NCBI GenBank assembly: GCA_017984215.1
Contig: JAGOAA010000006.1
Location: 1 to 64,000 of the forward strand
Length of the DNA stretch: 64,000 nucleotides
Reading direction: 5' to 3'
From: Cytophagaceae bacterium
GTDB lineage: Bacteria > Bacteroidota > Bacteroidia > Cytophagales > Spirosomataceae
The position numbers and the translations under genes are program-made. Shown here one piece after another: positions 27,819 to 37,618 of the stretch (position 1 is the first letter of the stretch; each line of letters begins with the position of its first letter). The notes below the pieces were generated by a model. It saw only the letters and a program-made list of their open reading frames with translations, did no database searches and was not told where the DNA came from.

Positions 27819-28826
27819 ATGAGCGCAACGAAACCCTTTATTGGCATTACCTTAGGCGACTACAACGGCATCGGTCCTGAAGTTATTTTGAAAGCCTTGG
27901 GCAGTCAGCGTATCTTAAAATGGTGTACGCCGGTGATTTACGGGTCCCAACAAGTCATTCAATTCTATCGAAAACAATTGGATTTACAGGACTGGTCAAT
28001 CGATAGCATCGCTTCCATGGAAGAAGCTACGGAAGGGCACACATCCTTAATAACTTGCTGGGATGATGCTAACACAGTCGTAGAACCTGGTAAAGTAACA
28101 CCAGAAGCTGGGAAAGCAGCATTTACATGTTTAGACCGTGCGGCTCAAGATTTGGATAAAGGATTACTTTCTGCCCTCGTGACAGCACCTATCAATAAAC
28201 ATAATATTCAGTCGGAGGACTTCAAATTCCCCGGCCATACCGAATACTTAACCGAACGTTTCGAGGCAAAAAACTCCTTGATGATGATGGTGAGTGATGG
28301 TTTCCGGATGGGCGTAGCTACGGGCCACTTACCCTTACAAGATGTCAGCAAAGCCTTAACCAAGGAATTAATTAAAAGCAAAATCGATGTCTTCTTACAA
28401 AGTTTACAAGAAGATTTTGCCATTGAAAAGCCTAAATTGGCCGTTTTAGGACTTAATCCGCATGCAGGCGAATCGGGACTATTAGGACAAGAAGAACTTG
28501 AGATCATCCAACCCGTCATTGAAGAATACCGCAAGAGAGGCGTTTTGGTTTTCGGGCCATACCCTGCTGATGGATTCTTTGGCAAAGCACAATTCAAGGA
28601 ATTTGATGGGGTGTTGGGCATGTACCATGACCAAGGATTAATTCCCTTCAAATACATCGCCTTTGAGACAGGCGTGAATTTTACGGCGGGTTTACCGATC
28701 ATCCGTACTTCACCCGACCATGGGACAGCCTATGATATTGCAGGTAAAAACGAAGCTGATCCAAGCTCATTTTTACATGCATTCTTCTTAGCCATTGATT
28801 TGGTCAAAAACCGTATGCACGTTTAG
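27819..28826 (+). CDS. pdxA: 4-hydroxythreonine-4-phosphate dehydrogenase
   Basis: A 335-residue NAD-dependent dehydrogenase of the DXP-dependent pyridoxal phosphate pathway, oxidising 4-phosphohydroxy-L-threonine. Metal-binding histidines appear in FPGHTEYL, LGLNPHAGE and MYHDQGLIPFKY; the start region ITLGDYNGIGPEVILKAL and the C-terminal RTSPDHGTAYDIAG also fit. Length equals E. coli PdxA. It heads a plus-strand run: the next gene begins 3 bp after its stop. Pairing with a 2-hydroxyacid dehydrogenase fits a PLP-pathway context (PdxB-like step), which is inference. Confidence 0.95.
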   Translation: MSATKPFIGITLGDYNGIGPEVILKALGSQRILKWCTPVIYGSQQVIQFYRKQLDLQDWSIDSIASMEEATEGHTSLITCWDDANTVVEPGKVTPEAGKAAFTCLDRAAQDLDKGLLSALVTAPINKHNIQSEDFKFPGHTEYLTERFEAKNSLMMMVSDGFRMGVATGHLPLQDVSKALTKELIKSKIDVFLQSLQEDFAIEKPKLAVLGLNPHAGESGLLGQEELEIIQPVIEEYRKRGVLVFGPYPADGFFGKAQFKEFDGVLGMYHDQGLIPFKYIAFETGVNFTAGLPIIRTSPDHGTAYDIAGKNEADPSSFLHAFFLAIDLVKNRMHV

Positions 28827-28829
28827 TCT

Positions 28830-29738
28830 ATGGCAATAAAGGTCTTGATCATTGATGAAGTTCATCCCTCCCTCGCTGCGGACTTACAGTCCTTAGGTTT
28901 TGAGGTGGACGAACAGCCACATATACTTCCCCAAGACGTACGATTAAAAGGCTATCAAGGATTGATCCTGCGTTCCAAAATGAAGCTTGGCCATATCGAA
29001 TTAGCTAATTCGGGCTTGGAATTTATTGCGCGCGCCGGAGCTGGGTTGGATTTGATTGACGTGGATTATTGCGAGGCAAATCAGATACATGTATTCAGTG
29101 CTAATGAAGGCAATCGCGATGCGGTGGCCGAACATGTGATAGGCCAATTAATCACACTGGCACGTAAAATCAATACCGCGGATTCAGAAGTTCGACAAGG
29201 AATCTGGAACCGCGAAGGAAATCGGGGTTGGGAATTACAAGGCAAAACCTTGGGAATCATCGGTTTTGGCAACATGGGACAAAGCCTAGCTAAGAAACTA
29301 CAAGGTTTCGATATGCGAATCATGGCCTATGATAAATATGCCCCAGCGACACATGACTTAGCGGATATATTTGAACATGCCGATATTCTAAGTTTACACA
29401 TACCCTTGACCGAAGAAACAAAGGAAATGATCAATCAAGCATTCCTGGAGCAATTCAAGAAGCCGATTGTTTTGATTAATAGTTCTCGTGGGGCTGTTTG
29501 TTCGTTGGAAGCCATCGCCAATGGTCTATCAACCGGCAAACTACGTGGACTAGCGCTAGATGTATTACCCAATGAAAAGTTGGCCACGTGGTCCACAGCA
29601 GAAAAAGCCCTTTTTGAACAAATTGCCGCACACCCCACGACCCTATTCAGCCCGCACGTTGCTGGTTGGACCACAGAAAGTTATTGGAAAATCAACGATG
29701 CCCTCATCGACAAAATTAAAGCCCATTATCAGCTATGA
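28830..29738 (+). CDS. D-2-hydroxyacid dehydrogenase (SerA/PdxB-like)
   Basis: A 302-residue NAD-dependent enzyme without the ACT domain of E. coli SerA. Nucleotide site GIIGFGNMGQSLAKKL; catalytic Arg in INSSRGAV; the Glu in DVLPNE; His in LFSPHVAGWT. It oxidises a D-2-hydroxyacid, candidates being 3-phosphoglycerate or 4-phosphoerythronate. Its position directly after pdxA makes the PdxB-like role in PLP synthesis worth testing. The stop overlaps the mutS2 start by 4 bp. Confidence 0.85.
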   Translation: MAIKVLIIDEVHPSLAADLQSLGFEVDEQPHILPQDVRLKGYQGLILRSKMKLGHIELANSGLEFIARAGAGLDLIDVDYCEANQIHVFSANEGNRDAVAEHVIGQLITLARKINTADSEVRQGIWNREGNRGWELQGKTLGIIGFGNMGQSLAKKLQGFDMRIMAYDKYAPATHDLADIFEHADILSLHIPLTEETKEMINQAFLEQFKKPIVLINSSRGAVCSLEAIANGLSTGKLRGLALDVLPNEKLATWSTAEKALFEQIAAHPTTLFSPHVAGWTTESYWKINDALIDKIKAHYQL

Positions 29739-32167
29739 ATTATCCGGAAAACATTGCTGAAAAACTCGGGTTCCACCAGATCAAGGAACACATTCAAGCG
29801 GCTTGTTTGAGCCCAATGGGTTCGGAATATGCGGCCAAAATGAAATTCTCCACGCGTTTTCCCGTTGTCAAACAATGGGTAGAACAAGTGAATGAGATGA
29901 AACAAATCATGGCGGAGCATGGAGGTGAGTGGCCCCAACAAGATTATTTTGATTTACGACCGTGGTTTGCTCCCTTGACCTTAGATGGGCATTATTTAGC
30001 TCCCGAGGAATGGCGCGATTGGCATCGAGGCTTGGATATTCTGTATCAGGTCATTCGTTTTTTCGCAAGCATTGATGGAGAAAAGTACCCTGAAATAGCG
30101 AAGATCACGCAAAATTACCTGAATAAAGAGGAAGTACAGGGATCTAATTTCCGACAAATCATTCCGATCATTCAAGAGTTAGATCGCGTGTTTGACATGA
30201 ATGGTCAAATCAAGGAAACGGCGTCAGCGGCCTTAGGTGACTTAAGACGGAAACGTTTTGCCGAAGAACAAAACCTACGGAAGAAATTAGATTCCTACAT
30301 CCAACAAGCCTACAAGGAAGGCTGGGTTAGTAAGGATTTCTCCTTGACCCTTCGTAATGGTCGGATGGTTATCCCCTTAGCGGCGGAGCATAAGCGTAAA
30401 ATAAAGGGATTTGTCCAAGACGAATCCGATACAGGGAAAACGGTCTACTTGGAACCGGCAGATGCATTGGTATTAAACAATGAAATCAAGTCTTTGGAAT
30501 CCGCAGAGCGTCGGGAGATCATTCAAATCCTTTCCCGTTTATCTGACCGTGTTCGCCCCATTGTTCCCATGCTTTCCGCATGGTATCAGTGGATAGGAAT
30601 TATTGACTTTGTTCGTGCCAAAGCCGTTTGGGCGATTGAGCACGATGCTATTTTACCCCATTTGAAATCGAGTCCTTGGGTCGACTGGAAAGGCGCAAGA
30701 CATCCTATTTTGGAAGAATCCTTAGCAAAAATAGGCAAGAAAATTAAAGCTTTGGACATCACCTTAGATGACCAAAAACGCATCATGGTCGTTTCAGGAC
30801 CGAATGCGGGAGGTAAATCGGTCACCTTAAGTACGATCGGTCTATTGCAGTATTTATTCCAAGCGGGTTGCTTGGTACCCTTGACAGAGGGATCAACCAT
30901 GGGCTTTTTCGACCAAATCTTTTTGGATATGGGCGATGAGCAAAACTTGGAAAATGAATTGAGTACCTATTCCTCGCACTTGAGTAATATGCGTTATTTC
31001 TTAGCCCATGCGCAGGAGAAAACACTATTGTTGGTGGATGAATTTGGAACCGGAACGGAACCGTCCTTGGGGGGCGCCATCGCGGAATCAATCTTAGAGA
31101 AACTGGCCGACAAGGGTGCTTATGGCGCAATCAACACGCACTTTGGCAACCTGAAAAGTTTAGCGGATCGCAAGCAGGGATTATTCAATGCGGCGATGCG
31201 CTACGATACGACACACTTGGAACCGCAGTTCATTTTGGACATGGGAAAACCCGGTAGTTCCTTTGCCTTTGAGATTGCCCAAAAAATTGGATTACCGAAT
31301 CAAATCATCGAGAATGCTCGAAAAAAGCTAGGTAAAAGCCAGGTAGATTTCGACAAATTGTTGATGGAAACGGAGACGGAAAAGCAGATTTGGGAAGCAA
31401 AAAACACGAGTTTGTCGGTTCAATTAGCGCAAGCTGAAAGCATCAAAGAGCAATATGCGAGCTTAAAGAATCATTTAGAAGAGGAGCAGAAACGCTTGTT
31501 AAATCAGGCAAAATCAGAGGCTAAGCAATTGGTTAAAGATGCCAATCAGAAAATTGAGCAGACCATTCGAGAAATCAAGGAGAAATCCGCTGAAAAAGAA
31601 GTCACCAAAGAAATCCGAAAAGGACTCAATGAATTCTCAGAGAAGAAATTAAAAGTTCAAGCTCCTGCTGCGCCTGAAAAAGTGCAAAAAGCGACGATTA
31701 ACGGTCCCATTGCTGTTGGCTCTTGGGTCGCGATTAAACAAGCGGACGGCGAAGGCGCTGTAGGTGAGGTCTTGGAAATGAAAGGCAAGGACGCCGTTGT
31801 TGCACTGGGTGGCATTCGAAGTACCATCAAATTAAACCGATTGGAACAGGTCAAAGCTCCCAAAGCGGAAAAATCGACTCGAGCAGCCATGCGCGGAATC
31901 GATATGAATGACCGAATGGCTCATTTCGGGTTAACGCTTGATGTGCGGGGTAAACGCGGCGAAGAAGTCTATGTGATTTTAGATCAATACATGAATGATG
32001 CCTTACTATTAGGCGTTCCCGAAGTACGCATTTTACATGGCAAAGGTGATGGCATTTTGCGTAATTTGGTCAAAGAACAATTAAAGCGCTATCGTGAGGT
32101 TAAGTTGGTTCAAGATGAACATGCCGACCGTGGAGGTGCTGGAATATCCATTGTAACATTTAAGTAA
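29735..32167 (+). CDS. mutS2: Endonuclease MutS2
   Basis: An 810-residue protein with the MutS core and lever (30-310), ATPase with Walker A VVSGPNAGGKSVTL, Walker B LLLVDEFGTGTEPSLGG and the C-terminal Smr nuclease domain (LDVRGKRGEEVYV and ILHGKGDGILRN). It lacks the mismatch-recognition domain of MutS. MutS2 limits recombination and in Bacillus rescues collided ribosomes by splitting them. A long lysine/glutamate-rich coiled region (about 520-640) separates ATPase and Smr. It overlaps both neighbours by 1-4 bp. Confidence 0.94.
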   Translation: MNYPENIAEKLGFHQIKEHIQAACLSPMGSEYAAKMKFSTRFPVVKQWVEQVNEMKQIMAEHGGEWPQQDYFDLRPWFAPLTLDGHYLAPEEWRDWHRGLDILYQVIRFFASIDGEKYPEIAKITQNYLNKEEVQGSNFRQIIPIIQELDRVFDMNGQIKETASAALGDLRRKRFAEEQNLRKKLDSYIQQAYKEGWVSKDFSLTLRNGRMVIPLAAEHKRKIKGFVQDESDTGKTVYLEPADALVLNNEIKSLESAERREIIQILSRLSDRVRPIVPMLSAWYQWIGIIDFVRAKAVWAIEHDAILPHLKSSPWVDWKGARHPILEESLAKIGKKIKALDITLDDQKRIMVVSGPNAGGKSVTLSTIGLLQYLFQAGCLVPLTEGSTMGFFDQIFLDMGDEQNLENELSTYSSHLSNMRYFLAHAQEKTLLLVDEFGTGTEPSLGGAIAESILEKLADKGAYGAINTHFGNLKSLADRKQGLFNAAMRYDTTHLEPQFILDMGKPGSSFAFEIAQKIGLPNQIIENARKKLGKSQVDFDKLLMETETEKQIWEAKNTSLSVQLAQAESIKEQYASLKNHLEEEQKRLLNQAKSEAKQLVKDANQKIEQTIREIKEKSAEKEVTKEIRKGLNEFSEKKLKVQAPAAPEKVQKATINGPIAVGSWVAIKQADGEGAVGEVLEMKGKDAVVALGGIRSTIKLNRLEQVKAPKAEKSTRAAMRGIDMNDRMAHFGLTLDVRGKRGEEVYVILDQYMNDALLLGVPEVRILHGKGDGILRNLVKEQLKRYREVKLVQDEHADRGGAGISIVTFK

Positions 32168-32667
32168 TGAGATACCTATTCATTTTAGCTTGCTTCTTAT
32201 TGAGTGGTTGTATGATCGACTACAATTTGGGCTTAACGAAAATCAAAGAGGGCAAATTTCAAGAGGCAACAGATTTATTATCCTTAGCCCATGCTAAATA
32301 CCCGAAGCATCCACAAATTCTTTTCTCGAGAGGAATTAGTCGGGGATTTTTGGAAAACTACACGGGAGCGGTAGCTGATATAACGCGGGCAATACGCCTA
32401 GAGGACGATCATGCCGACTACTATTTTTACCGAGCCTATTTTAAATCCAAAATGGGTAATGAAAAGGGAGCGATTTCGGATTACTCAAAATCCATCGCTA
32501 TCTATCCTTATTACCCGGAGGCTTACTTTAACCGTGGGGTTAAGTTGATGAGTACCGGAAATGTGACCGACGCCTGTTACGATTTTCAGTATGCAGCAGA
32601 TTTGGGTGATACGCTTTCTTTGGGCTATTTAAATATTTATTGCCGCAGCTTAAAGCGACCGGAATAG
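32167..32667 (+). CDS. Small TPR lipoprotein
   Basis: A 166-residue lipoprotein: signal MRYLFILACFLLSGC with the lipobox cysteine at 15. About three tetratricopeptide repeats follow (LLSLAHAKYPKHPQILFSRG, ADITRAIRLEDDHADYYFYR, AISDYSKSIAIYPYYPEAYF). A membrane-anchored scaffold of unknown partner. Its start overlaps the mutS2 stop by one base, so it is translated from the same message. Confidence 0.78.
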   Translation: MRYLFILACFLLSGCMIDYNLGLTKIKEGKFQEATDLLSLAHAKYPKHPQILFSRGISRGFLENYTGAVADITRAIRLEDDHADYYFYRAYFKSKMGNEKGAISDYSKSIAIYPYYPEAYFNRGVKLMSTGNVTDACYDFQYAADLGDTLSLGYLNIYCRSLKRPE

Positions 32668-32785
32668 GCTATGAAAAAGCAAAAAAAATCCTGAACTTTG
32701 AAGGATAGGCTTTTGAGCTTAGAAAAAGAAATCAATTTATTTACTGCCTGGGTACCATTTTGTACGCGGGATTAATTTTAACAAC

Positions 32786-33214
32786 ATGTCTATTGCAAAA
32801 ACGGGCGATAAAGTAGCCGTACATTACACAGGAAAACACGATGATGGAGCAATCTTCGATTCTTCGGTTGGCCGTACTCCCTTAGAATTTCAATTAGGTT
32901 CAGGAATGGTTATCAAAGGTTTCGATGATGGCGTAACGGGAATGACAATTGGTGAGAAAAAAACCGTTGTAATCCCTGCGGCTGAGGCTTATGGTGAGCA
33001 TTCTCCAGAAAATACCGTAACGATTGAACGTGCACAAATCCCACCACATATTGAATTGGAATTGGGTGCTTCCTTGAGCATGCACCAAGATGGTGGTCAT
33101 GTGGTAGAAGTTGTGATTACAGACTTGACAGAAACGCATGTGACATTGGATGCCAACCATCCTTTGGCTGGCCGTGATTTAACATTTGAATTGGAATTAG
33201 TAAGTATTCAATAA
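32786..33214 (+). CDS. FKBP-type peptidyl-prolyl isomerase, SlyD-like
   Basis: A 142-residue FKBP without signal peptide. The fold starts GDKVAVHYTGKHDDGAIFDSS, then GSGMVIKGFDDGVTGM; an insert-in-flap region (about 70-120, EHSPENTVTIERAQIPPHIE) breaks the FKBP core as in SlyD chaperone-isomerases. The histidine-rich metal tail of E. coli SlyD is missing. It is preceded by 118 bp without a gene and followed after 6 bp by the YfhO gene. Confidence 0.9.
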   Translation: MSIAKTGDKVAVHYTGKHDDGAIFDSSVGRTPLEFQLGSGMVIKGFDDGVTGMTIGEKKTVVIPAAEAYGEHSPENTVTIERAQIPPHIELELGASLSMHQDGGHVVEVVITDLTETHVTLDANHPLAGRDLTFELELVSIQ

Positions 33215-33220
33215 GGTTTT

Positions 33221-35668
33221 ATGAAAATTGATTTGCGCTCCTTTGTCCCCCATGGACTCGTTATTATCGGGTTTATTGTAATTAGCTTTCTGTATTGCGG
33301 CCCTGTGTTGCAAGGAAAGGTATTAATTCAACACGATATTATGCAGGCCCAGGCGGCGGCACAGGAGAGCATTCAATTTAAAAAAGCGACCGGGACGGAT
33401 GCATGGTGGACCAACTCGATGTTCGGGGGGATGCCTACCTATCAAATTTCGGGATCCTATCCGTATAGCATTTCCAGCTATTTGGGCAGTTTTATTACCA
33501 ATTTATTCCCAACACCCGTGAATCTGATCATGCTACAATTACTAGGCATGTATTTATTCTTGTGGGCGATGGGAGCTTCTCCACTGTTGGGATTCGCGGG
33601 AGCCGTATTTTACGCCTTTGCAACTTATAATTTGGTTATTATTCCGGCGGGACATACCTCCAAAGTATTGGCTTTAGCCTATGCGCCCATGGTGCTTGCG
33701 GGGATTCGCATGTGTTGGGGAACGCGCAAATGGTTAGGAGCTGCAGTATTTGCCTTGGCGATGGCTTTGGAATTATATGCGAATCACGTTCAAATTACCT
33801 ATTATTTATTCTTCATTATTGGGGCTTATAAGCTGTACATGTTGATTCAATCGTACCGAAATAAGACCTTAATCGATTGGTACACCCGAGGATTATTGTT
33901 GGGCCTCGGATTAATTCTTGCCATCGGAACCCACGGCATGCGTCTTTGGAATAACTATGATTATGCCAAAGAGACAACCCGTGGAAAGTCTGAATTAGCC
34001 GCAAATGCCAAACGTGGAGACGGATTAGACAGTGGCTATGCCTTTGATTGGTCGTATGGAATATCTGAAACGGGAACCTTATTAATCCCAAATTTTAAGG
34101 GAGGAGCATCCCAAGGAGATTTAGGAGGCACAAAATCTACCACCTACAAAACGATGGTAGATGCAGGGTTTCCGGAGGACCAAGTATTGGGATTTGTAGA
34201 AAAGGCGCCAACCTATTGGGGCGAACAATCGTTCACAGCCGGTCCAGCTTATGCAGGGGCCTTGGTAATCTTCTTGTTTTTATTCGCGGCATTTTATGTG
34301 AAATCGGGCGAAAAATGGTGGATTCTGGGAATTACGGTATTGTTTTTAACGATGGCATGGGGAAAGAATTTCCCATTGAACTATGTGTGGTTTGATTACA
34401 TTCCGATGTTCAATAAATTCAGAGCTATCACAATGGTATTATCCTTTGTGCAATTTGGCATGGTGAGCTTGGCTTTGATGGGATTGATTCAATTAGCGAA
34501 ACACAAACCGACAATAGCTGAAATTAAGAAACCGCTACTTTATGCGGTCGGGTTAAGTGGCGGATTATGTTTGCTATTCGGGATATTACCGGATTTGTTT
34601 TATGACTTTAAAGGTGCACAAGATGGCGCAGCGATCATTCAAGATCCTACATTGAATGCAGCCATTTGGAATAGCATCCGTTTGGATCGGATTGATTTGT
34701 TTCAGGCAGATGCGTTTAGAAGCTTGGTCATTATTCTATTAGGAGCCGCATTCGTATATAGCGCGAGTCTTTCGAAAGTAAAGAAATCGGTATGGGTGAT
34801 TGGAATCGTATTGCTGGGAATATTTGATTTGACTCCAGTTGCCAAACGCTATTTTGGTAAGGATGCATTTGTTTCGAAGAGTACGTTGGAAGAGCAGATT
34901 CAACCCAGCGCTGTAGACCAACAAATCTTAGCTGATCACGGAACATTCCGTGTTTTAAACTCGACGGTGTCTTTTATGAATGACGCGACGACGAGTTATT
35001 ACCATCAATCATTAGGGGGTTATCATGCGGCTAAATTGCGTCGTTACCAGGAATTGATTGAGAAATATTTTGCTGGAAATCCGGGCCAAATGAATGTATT
35101 GAACATGTTGAATACTAAATACATCATTGTTGCGGATTCAGCGGGCCAACCAGCTGTTCAAACCAACCCAGCCGCCTTAGGAAACGCTTGGTTTGTTCAA
35201 TCGATTCAATGGGCTAAAAATGCAGATGAGGCATTAAATGGTATTGAGAAGATCAATCCGGCTTCCCAAGTTATTTTAGAGGAGCAGGATCGTGCGGTCC
35301 TTGGAGCTTTGCGTTTAGATTCAACAGCAGTGTCAAGCATTCAATTGCAAACCTATGAACCGAATCATTTGACCTATACGGCAAATTCTGACAAAGGAGG
35401 TTTAGCGGTATTTTCGGAAATTTATTACCGAGGAAATAAGGATTGGAAGGCTTATGTAGATGGCAAATCAGTGCAACATGCCCGAGCGAATTATGTCCTA
35501 CGGAGTTTAGTTGTGCCAGCAGGTAAGCATACCATTGAATTTAAATTTGAGCCCTATTCGGTTGAAATGGGCAAAAATGTTGATGGATTCGCGTCCATTG
35601 GCTTACTAGTATTTATCGCTTTGGCTATTGGCCTTACGATTAAAAAACAAACAAAAACAGACGCATGA
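33221..35668 (+). CDS. YfhO-family integral membrane protein
   Basis: An 815-residue membrane protein with about 12-13 hydrophobic helices in the first 560 residues, a large extracytoplasmic domain (about 575-780, including [19 protein letters not shown]) and a last helix near the C-terminus. The [20 protein letters not shown] region and the [14 protein letters not shown] motif are typical of YfhO, a GT-C-like group implicated in Gram-positives in lipoteichoic acid glycosylation. The substrate in Bacteroidota is unknown. The stop overlaps the YicC start by 4 bp. Confidence 0.85.
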   Translation: MKIDLRSFVPHGLVIIGFIVISFLYCGPVLQGKVLIQHDIMQAQAAAQESIQFKKATGTDAWWTNSMFGGMPTYQISGSYPYSISSYLGSFITNLFPTPVNLIMLQLLGMYLFLWAMGASPLLGFAGAVFYAFATYNLVIIPAGHTSKVLALAYAPMVLAGIRMCWGTRKWLGAAVFALAMALELYANHVQITYYLFFIIGAYKLYMLIQSYRNKTLIDWYTRGLLLGLGLILAIGTHGMRLWNNYDYAKETTRGKSELAANAKRGDGLDSGYAFDWSYGISETGTLLIPNFKGGASQGDLGGTKSTTYKTMVDAGFPEDQVLGFVEKAPTYWGEQSFTAGPAYAGALVIFLFLFAAFYVKSGEKWWILGITVLFLTMAWGKNFPLNYVWFDYIPMFNKFRAITMVLSFVQFGMVSLALMGLIQLAKHKPTIAEIKKPLLYAVGLSGGLCLLFGILPDLFYDFKGAQDGAAIIQDPTLNAAIWNSIRLDRIDLFQADAFRSLVIILLGAAFVYSASLSKVKKSVWVIGIVLLGIFDLTPVAKRYFGKDAFVSKSTLEEQIQPSAVDQQILADHGTFRVLNSTVSFMNDATTSYYHQSLGGYHAAKLRRYQELIEKYFAGNPGQMNVLNMLNTKYIIVADSAGQPAVQTNPAALGNAWFVQSIQWAKNADEALNGIEKINPASQVILEEQDRAVLGALRLDSTAVSSIQLQTYEPNHLTYTANSDKGGLAVFSEIYYRGNKDWKAYVDGKSVQHARANYVLRSLVVPAGKHTIEFKFEPYSVEMGKNVDGFASIGLLVFIALAIGLTIKKQTKTDA

Positions 35669-36555
35669 TCTATTCAATGACCGGTTTTGGGAAATCCCAA
35701 AAAGAGGCGCAAGAGTTACAAATACGTGTTGAGGTAAAAACCTTGAATTCGAAGTTTACCGATATTTTTTGTCGGCTGCCAAAATCCATTTCCGCACGAG
35801 AAATCGAAATTCGTAATTTCTTGACGCAACAATTGGAACGTGGTAAGATTGAATTAAGCGTACAAATCCAAAAGAACCATGACGGTGCTGAGGCAAGCAT
35901 TTTACCACAGGGGAAGATCGCTCTGTATTATGCAGAACTAAAGCGTGTAGCTACTGAATTGGGCGTATCCAATTTAGATGAGGGGGCTTTGTATTTGCAG
36001 GCATTGAATGTCCCATCAAGTATTTCTCAAGACACCAAAGAAGAATCCGACGAGGAAATCGAAGCCTTATGGCAGGTGATTTACGAGGCGATCCAGGAGG
36101 CCGTTGCTGAGTGTAAAGAATTCCGTGCACGAGAAGGTAAAATTGTAGAAGATAAATTCAGGGAATACATTGCTTCGATAGCATCGGGCTTACAACAAGT
36201 AACGGAACAAGATTTGATTCGTATGCCCGGTATCCGTGAACGGATGAAAAAGTCTTTGTTGGAGCTCGGCTTAAACGAAGATTTCGACAAAAACCGTTTC
36301 GAGCAAGAGGTCGTTTACTACATCGAAAAGTTCGACATATCCGAAGAAAAAGTGCGTTTAAACACGCATCTAGGTTACTTCATTGATATCCTAGCGGAAG
36401 GAAATGGCAAGAAATTAAACTTCATGGCCCAGGAGATTGGTCGGGAGATTAATACCATCGGATCCAAAGCGAATGACTCGCAAATTCAACGCCTTGTGGT
36501 GAACATGAAGGATGAGTTGGAGAAAATTAAGGAGCAGACGGCGAATGTACTTTAG
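35665..36555 (+). CDS. yicC: YicC/YloC-family endoribonuclease
   Basis: A 296-residue protein starting [16 protein letters not shown], the strict N-terminal signature of YicC. The C-terminal DUF1732 half contains [20 protein letters not shown] and [19 protein letters not shown]. YicC/YloC are reported endoribonucleases acting on small RNA. It is coupled to yfhO by a 4-bp overlap. Its TAG stop lies inside the first unit (TTTAGAC) of a heptad repeat array. Confidence 0.93.
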   Translation: MIYSMTGFGKSQKEAQELQIRVEVKTLNSKFTDIFCRLPKSISAREIEIRNFLTQQLERGKIELSVQIQKNHDGAEASILPQGKIALYYAELKRVATELGVSNLDEGALYLQALNVPSSISQDTKEESDEEIEALWQVIYEAIQEAVAECKEFRAREGKIVEDKFREYIASIASGLQQVTEQDLIRMPGIRERMKKSLLELGLNEDFDKNRFEQEVVYYIEKFDISEEKVRLNTHLGYFIDILAEGNGKKLNFMAQEIGREINTIGSKANDSQIQRLVVNMKDELEKIKEQTANVL

Positions 36556-36599
36556 ACGTTAGACATTGGACATTGGACGTTAGACGTTGGTCGTTGAGG
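36551..36599 (+). repeat. Heptad array, nTTRGAC type, 7 units, containing the yicC stop codon
   Basis: 49 bp of seven 7-bp units: TTTAGAC, GTTAGAC and ATTGGAC forms, with the last two decayed (GTTGGTC, GTTGAGG). The yicC stop TAG is bases 3-5 of the first unit, so the last coding bases belong to the array. Confidence 0.75.
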
Positions 36600-36668
36600 A
36601 AATTTATAGAGACTCCCTAATCGCGTCATTTTTCTTTGGCAAAATGTTCGTTGTGGGTAATTAATATC

Positions 36669-36723
36669 CCTCAGACTAAAGTCTGAGGTTAAAAACAATA
36701 ACCCTAGAGGCTAAAGCCTAAGG
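36669..36723. repeat. Pair of hairpins with ACTAAAGT / GCTAAAGC cores
   Basis: First: perfect 9-bp arms CCTCAGACT / AGTCTGAGG around AA (36669-36688). Second: CCTAGAGGC and GCCTAAGG around TAAA (36703-36723), imperfect. Neither has a following T tract on either strand, so intrinsic termination is unlikely. They look like two relatives of one short palindromic repeat. Confidence 0.55.
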
Positions 36724-36727
36724 ATTT

Positions 36728-36753
36728 AGACTCAAAGTATTGCGTCTCTACAA
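36728..36753 (-). repeat. GTAGAGACGC palindromic element, copy 2
   Basis: Arms AGACTCAA and TTGCGTCT (7 of 8 paired) around AGTA, followed by CTACAA. On the minus strand it reads TTGTAGAGACGCAA. It overlaps the stop codon of the EamA gene (36748-36750). Confidence 0.6.
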
Positions 36754-37617
36754 TCCGTTTAACAACGCTATCCCCACACATCCCAATCCCAACCCAATCC
36801 ATTGCCTTTGGCTTAAGCGCTCCTTAAAAAAGATATAGGCTGCAATGGCGCTGAGTAAAATAACACTCAAATTATACATCGTTAAAACGACTGCTGCATT
36901 GTTTTGGTAGGCATCAAGAGCCTTCAACAAGAAATAAAAGGAAAAGAAATTTGGCAAACCTAAGGGAATGGATGCCAATACTGAATTACGATTCCAGTTT
37001 AAGGTACCATTCACCGACTTCCATACAAGAACGAGCGCAGATCCAGCCATCGAGCCGATTAATAACATCATGATGAAAGGGAGTGTACCACCAACCTGAG
37101 CCGTCAAGGTACTATTTAGATAACTAAAAAGCGTATTCGTTAGTCCGTAAGCCACAAATACGGCTAACAACAATGAAACAACGGGTTTCACGCCAGCGGT
37201 AGCACTTACTTTAGGACTACAGAAATAAATAGCGCCAAATGAGAACGCTAATCCAGCAGCAATTGACCAAGTGATTTCACCGCCTGTTTTGAGGATAAAT
37301 AAGTTGATGAGTACCGGAATTACCAAAGAGATATTATTGGCCAATGAAGTAGGTGCCATCCCATTCTTCTGCGTCGAAAATCCAGATAGCAAAAAGGTAA
37401 TGACAAAACCAATGCCCATCGCGATCATCAACGCCGTATCCGTGGATGCAGGCCAATGTAAAGGTAACGCCGAGGGCTGATGTAGATAGGCCGTTAGAAA
37501 GCAAACAGGGTAATTCAATAGAATGGCGATGCGCGTATCCACTTGAAAGCGCGCATGTGCTCTGAAGTTCACCAGTAATAAAACGGAGAAAACAACAGAA
37601 AGAATTAAATACAACAT
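36748..37617 (-). CDS. EamA-family (DMT superfamily) transporter
   Basis: A 289-residue permease with ten hydrophobic segments in two halves and the C-terminal YIFFKERLSQRQWIGLGLG motif shared by EamA/DMT carriers. Substrate unknown; relatives export amino acids or metabolites. It lies 1 bp downstream of hemH on the same strand. Its stop codon is within a palindromic repeat. Confidence 0.82.
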   Translation of the reverse strand: MLYLILSVVFSVLLLVNFRAHARFQVDTRIAILLNYPVCFLTAYLHQPSALPLHWPASTDTALMIAMGIGFVITFLLSGFSTQKNGMAPTSLANNISLVIPVLINLFILKTGGEITWSIAAGLAFSFGAIYFCSPKVSATAGVKPVVSLLLAVFVAYGLTNTLFSYLNSTLTAQVGGTLPFIMMLLIGSMAGSALVLVWKSVNGTLNWNRNSVLASIPLGLPNFFSFYFLLKALDAYQNNAAVVLTMYNLSVILLSAIAAYIFFKERLSQRQWIGLGLGCVGIALLNGL

Positions 37618-37618
37618 C

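Noticed and set aside
36669..36688. Intrinsic terminator of yicC
   Set aside because: Strong hairpin but no T tract on either strand.
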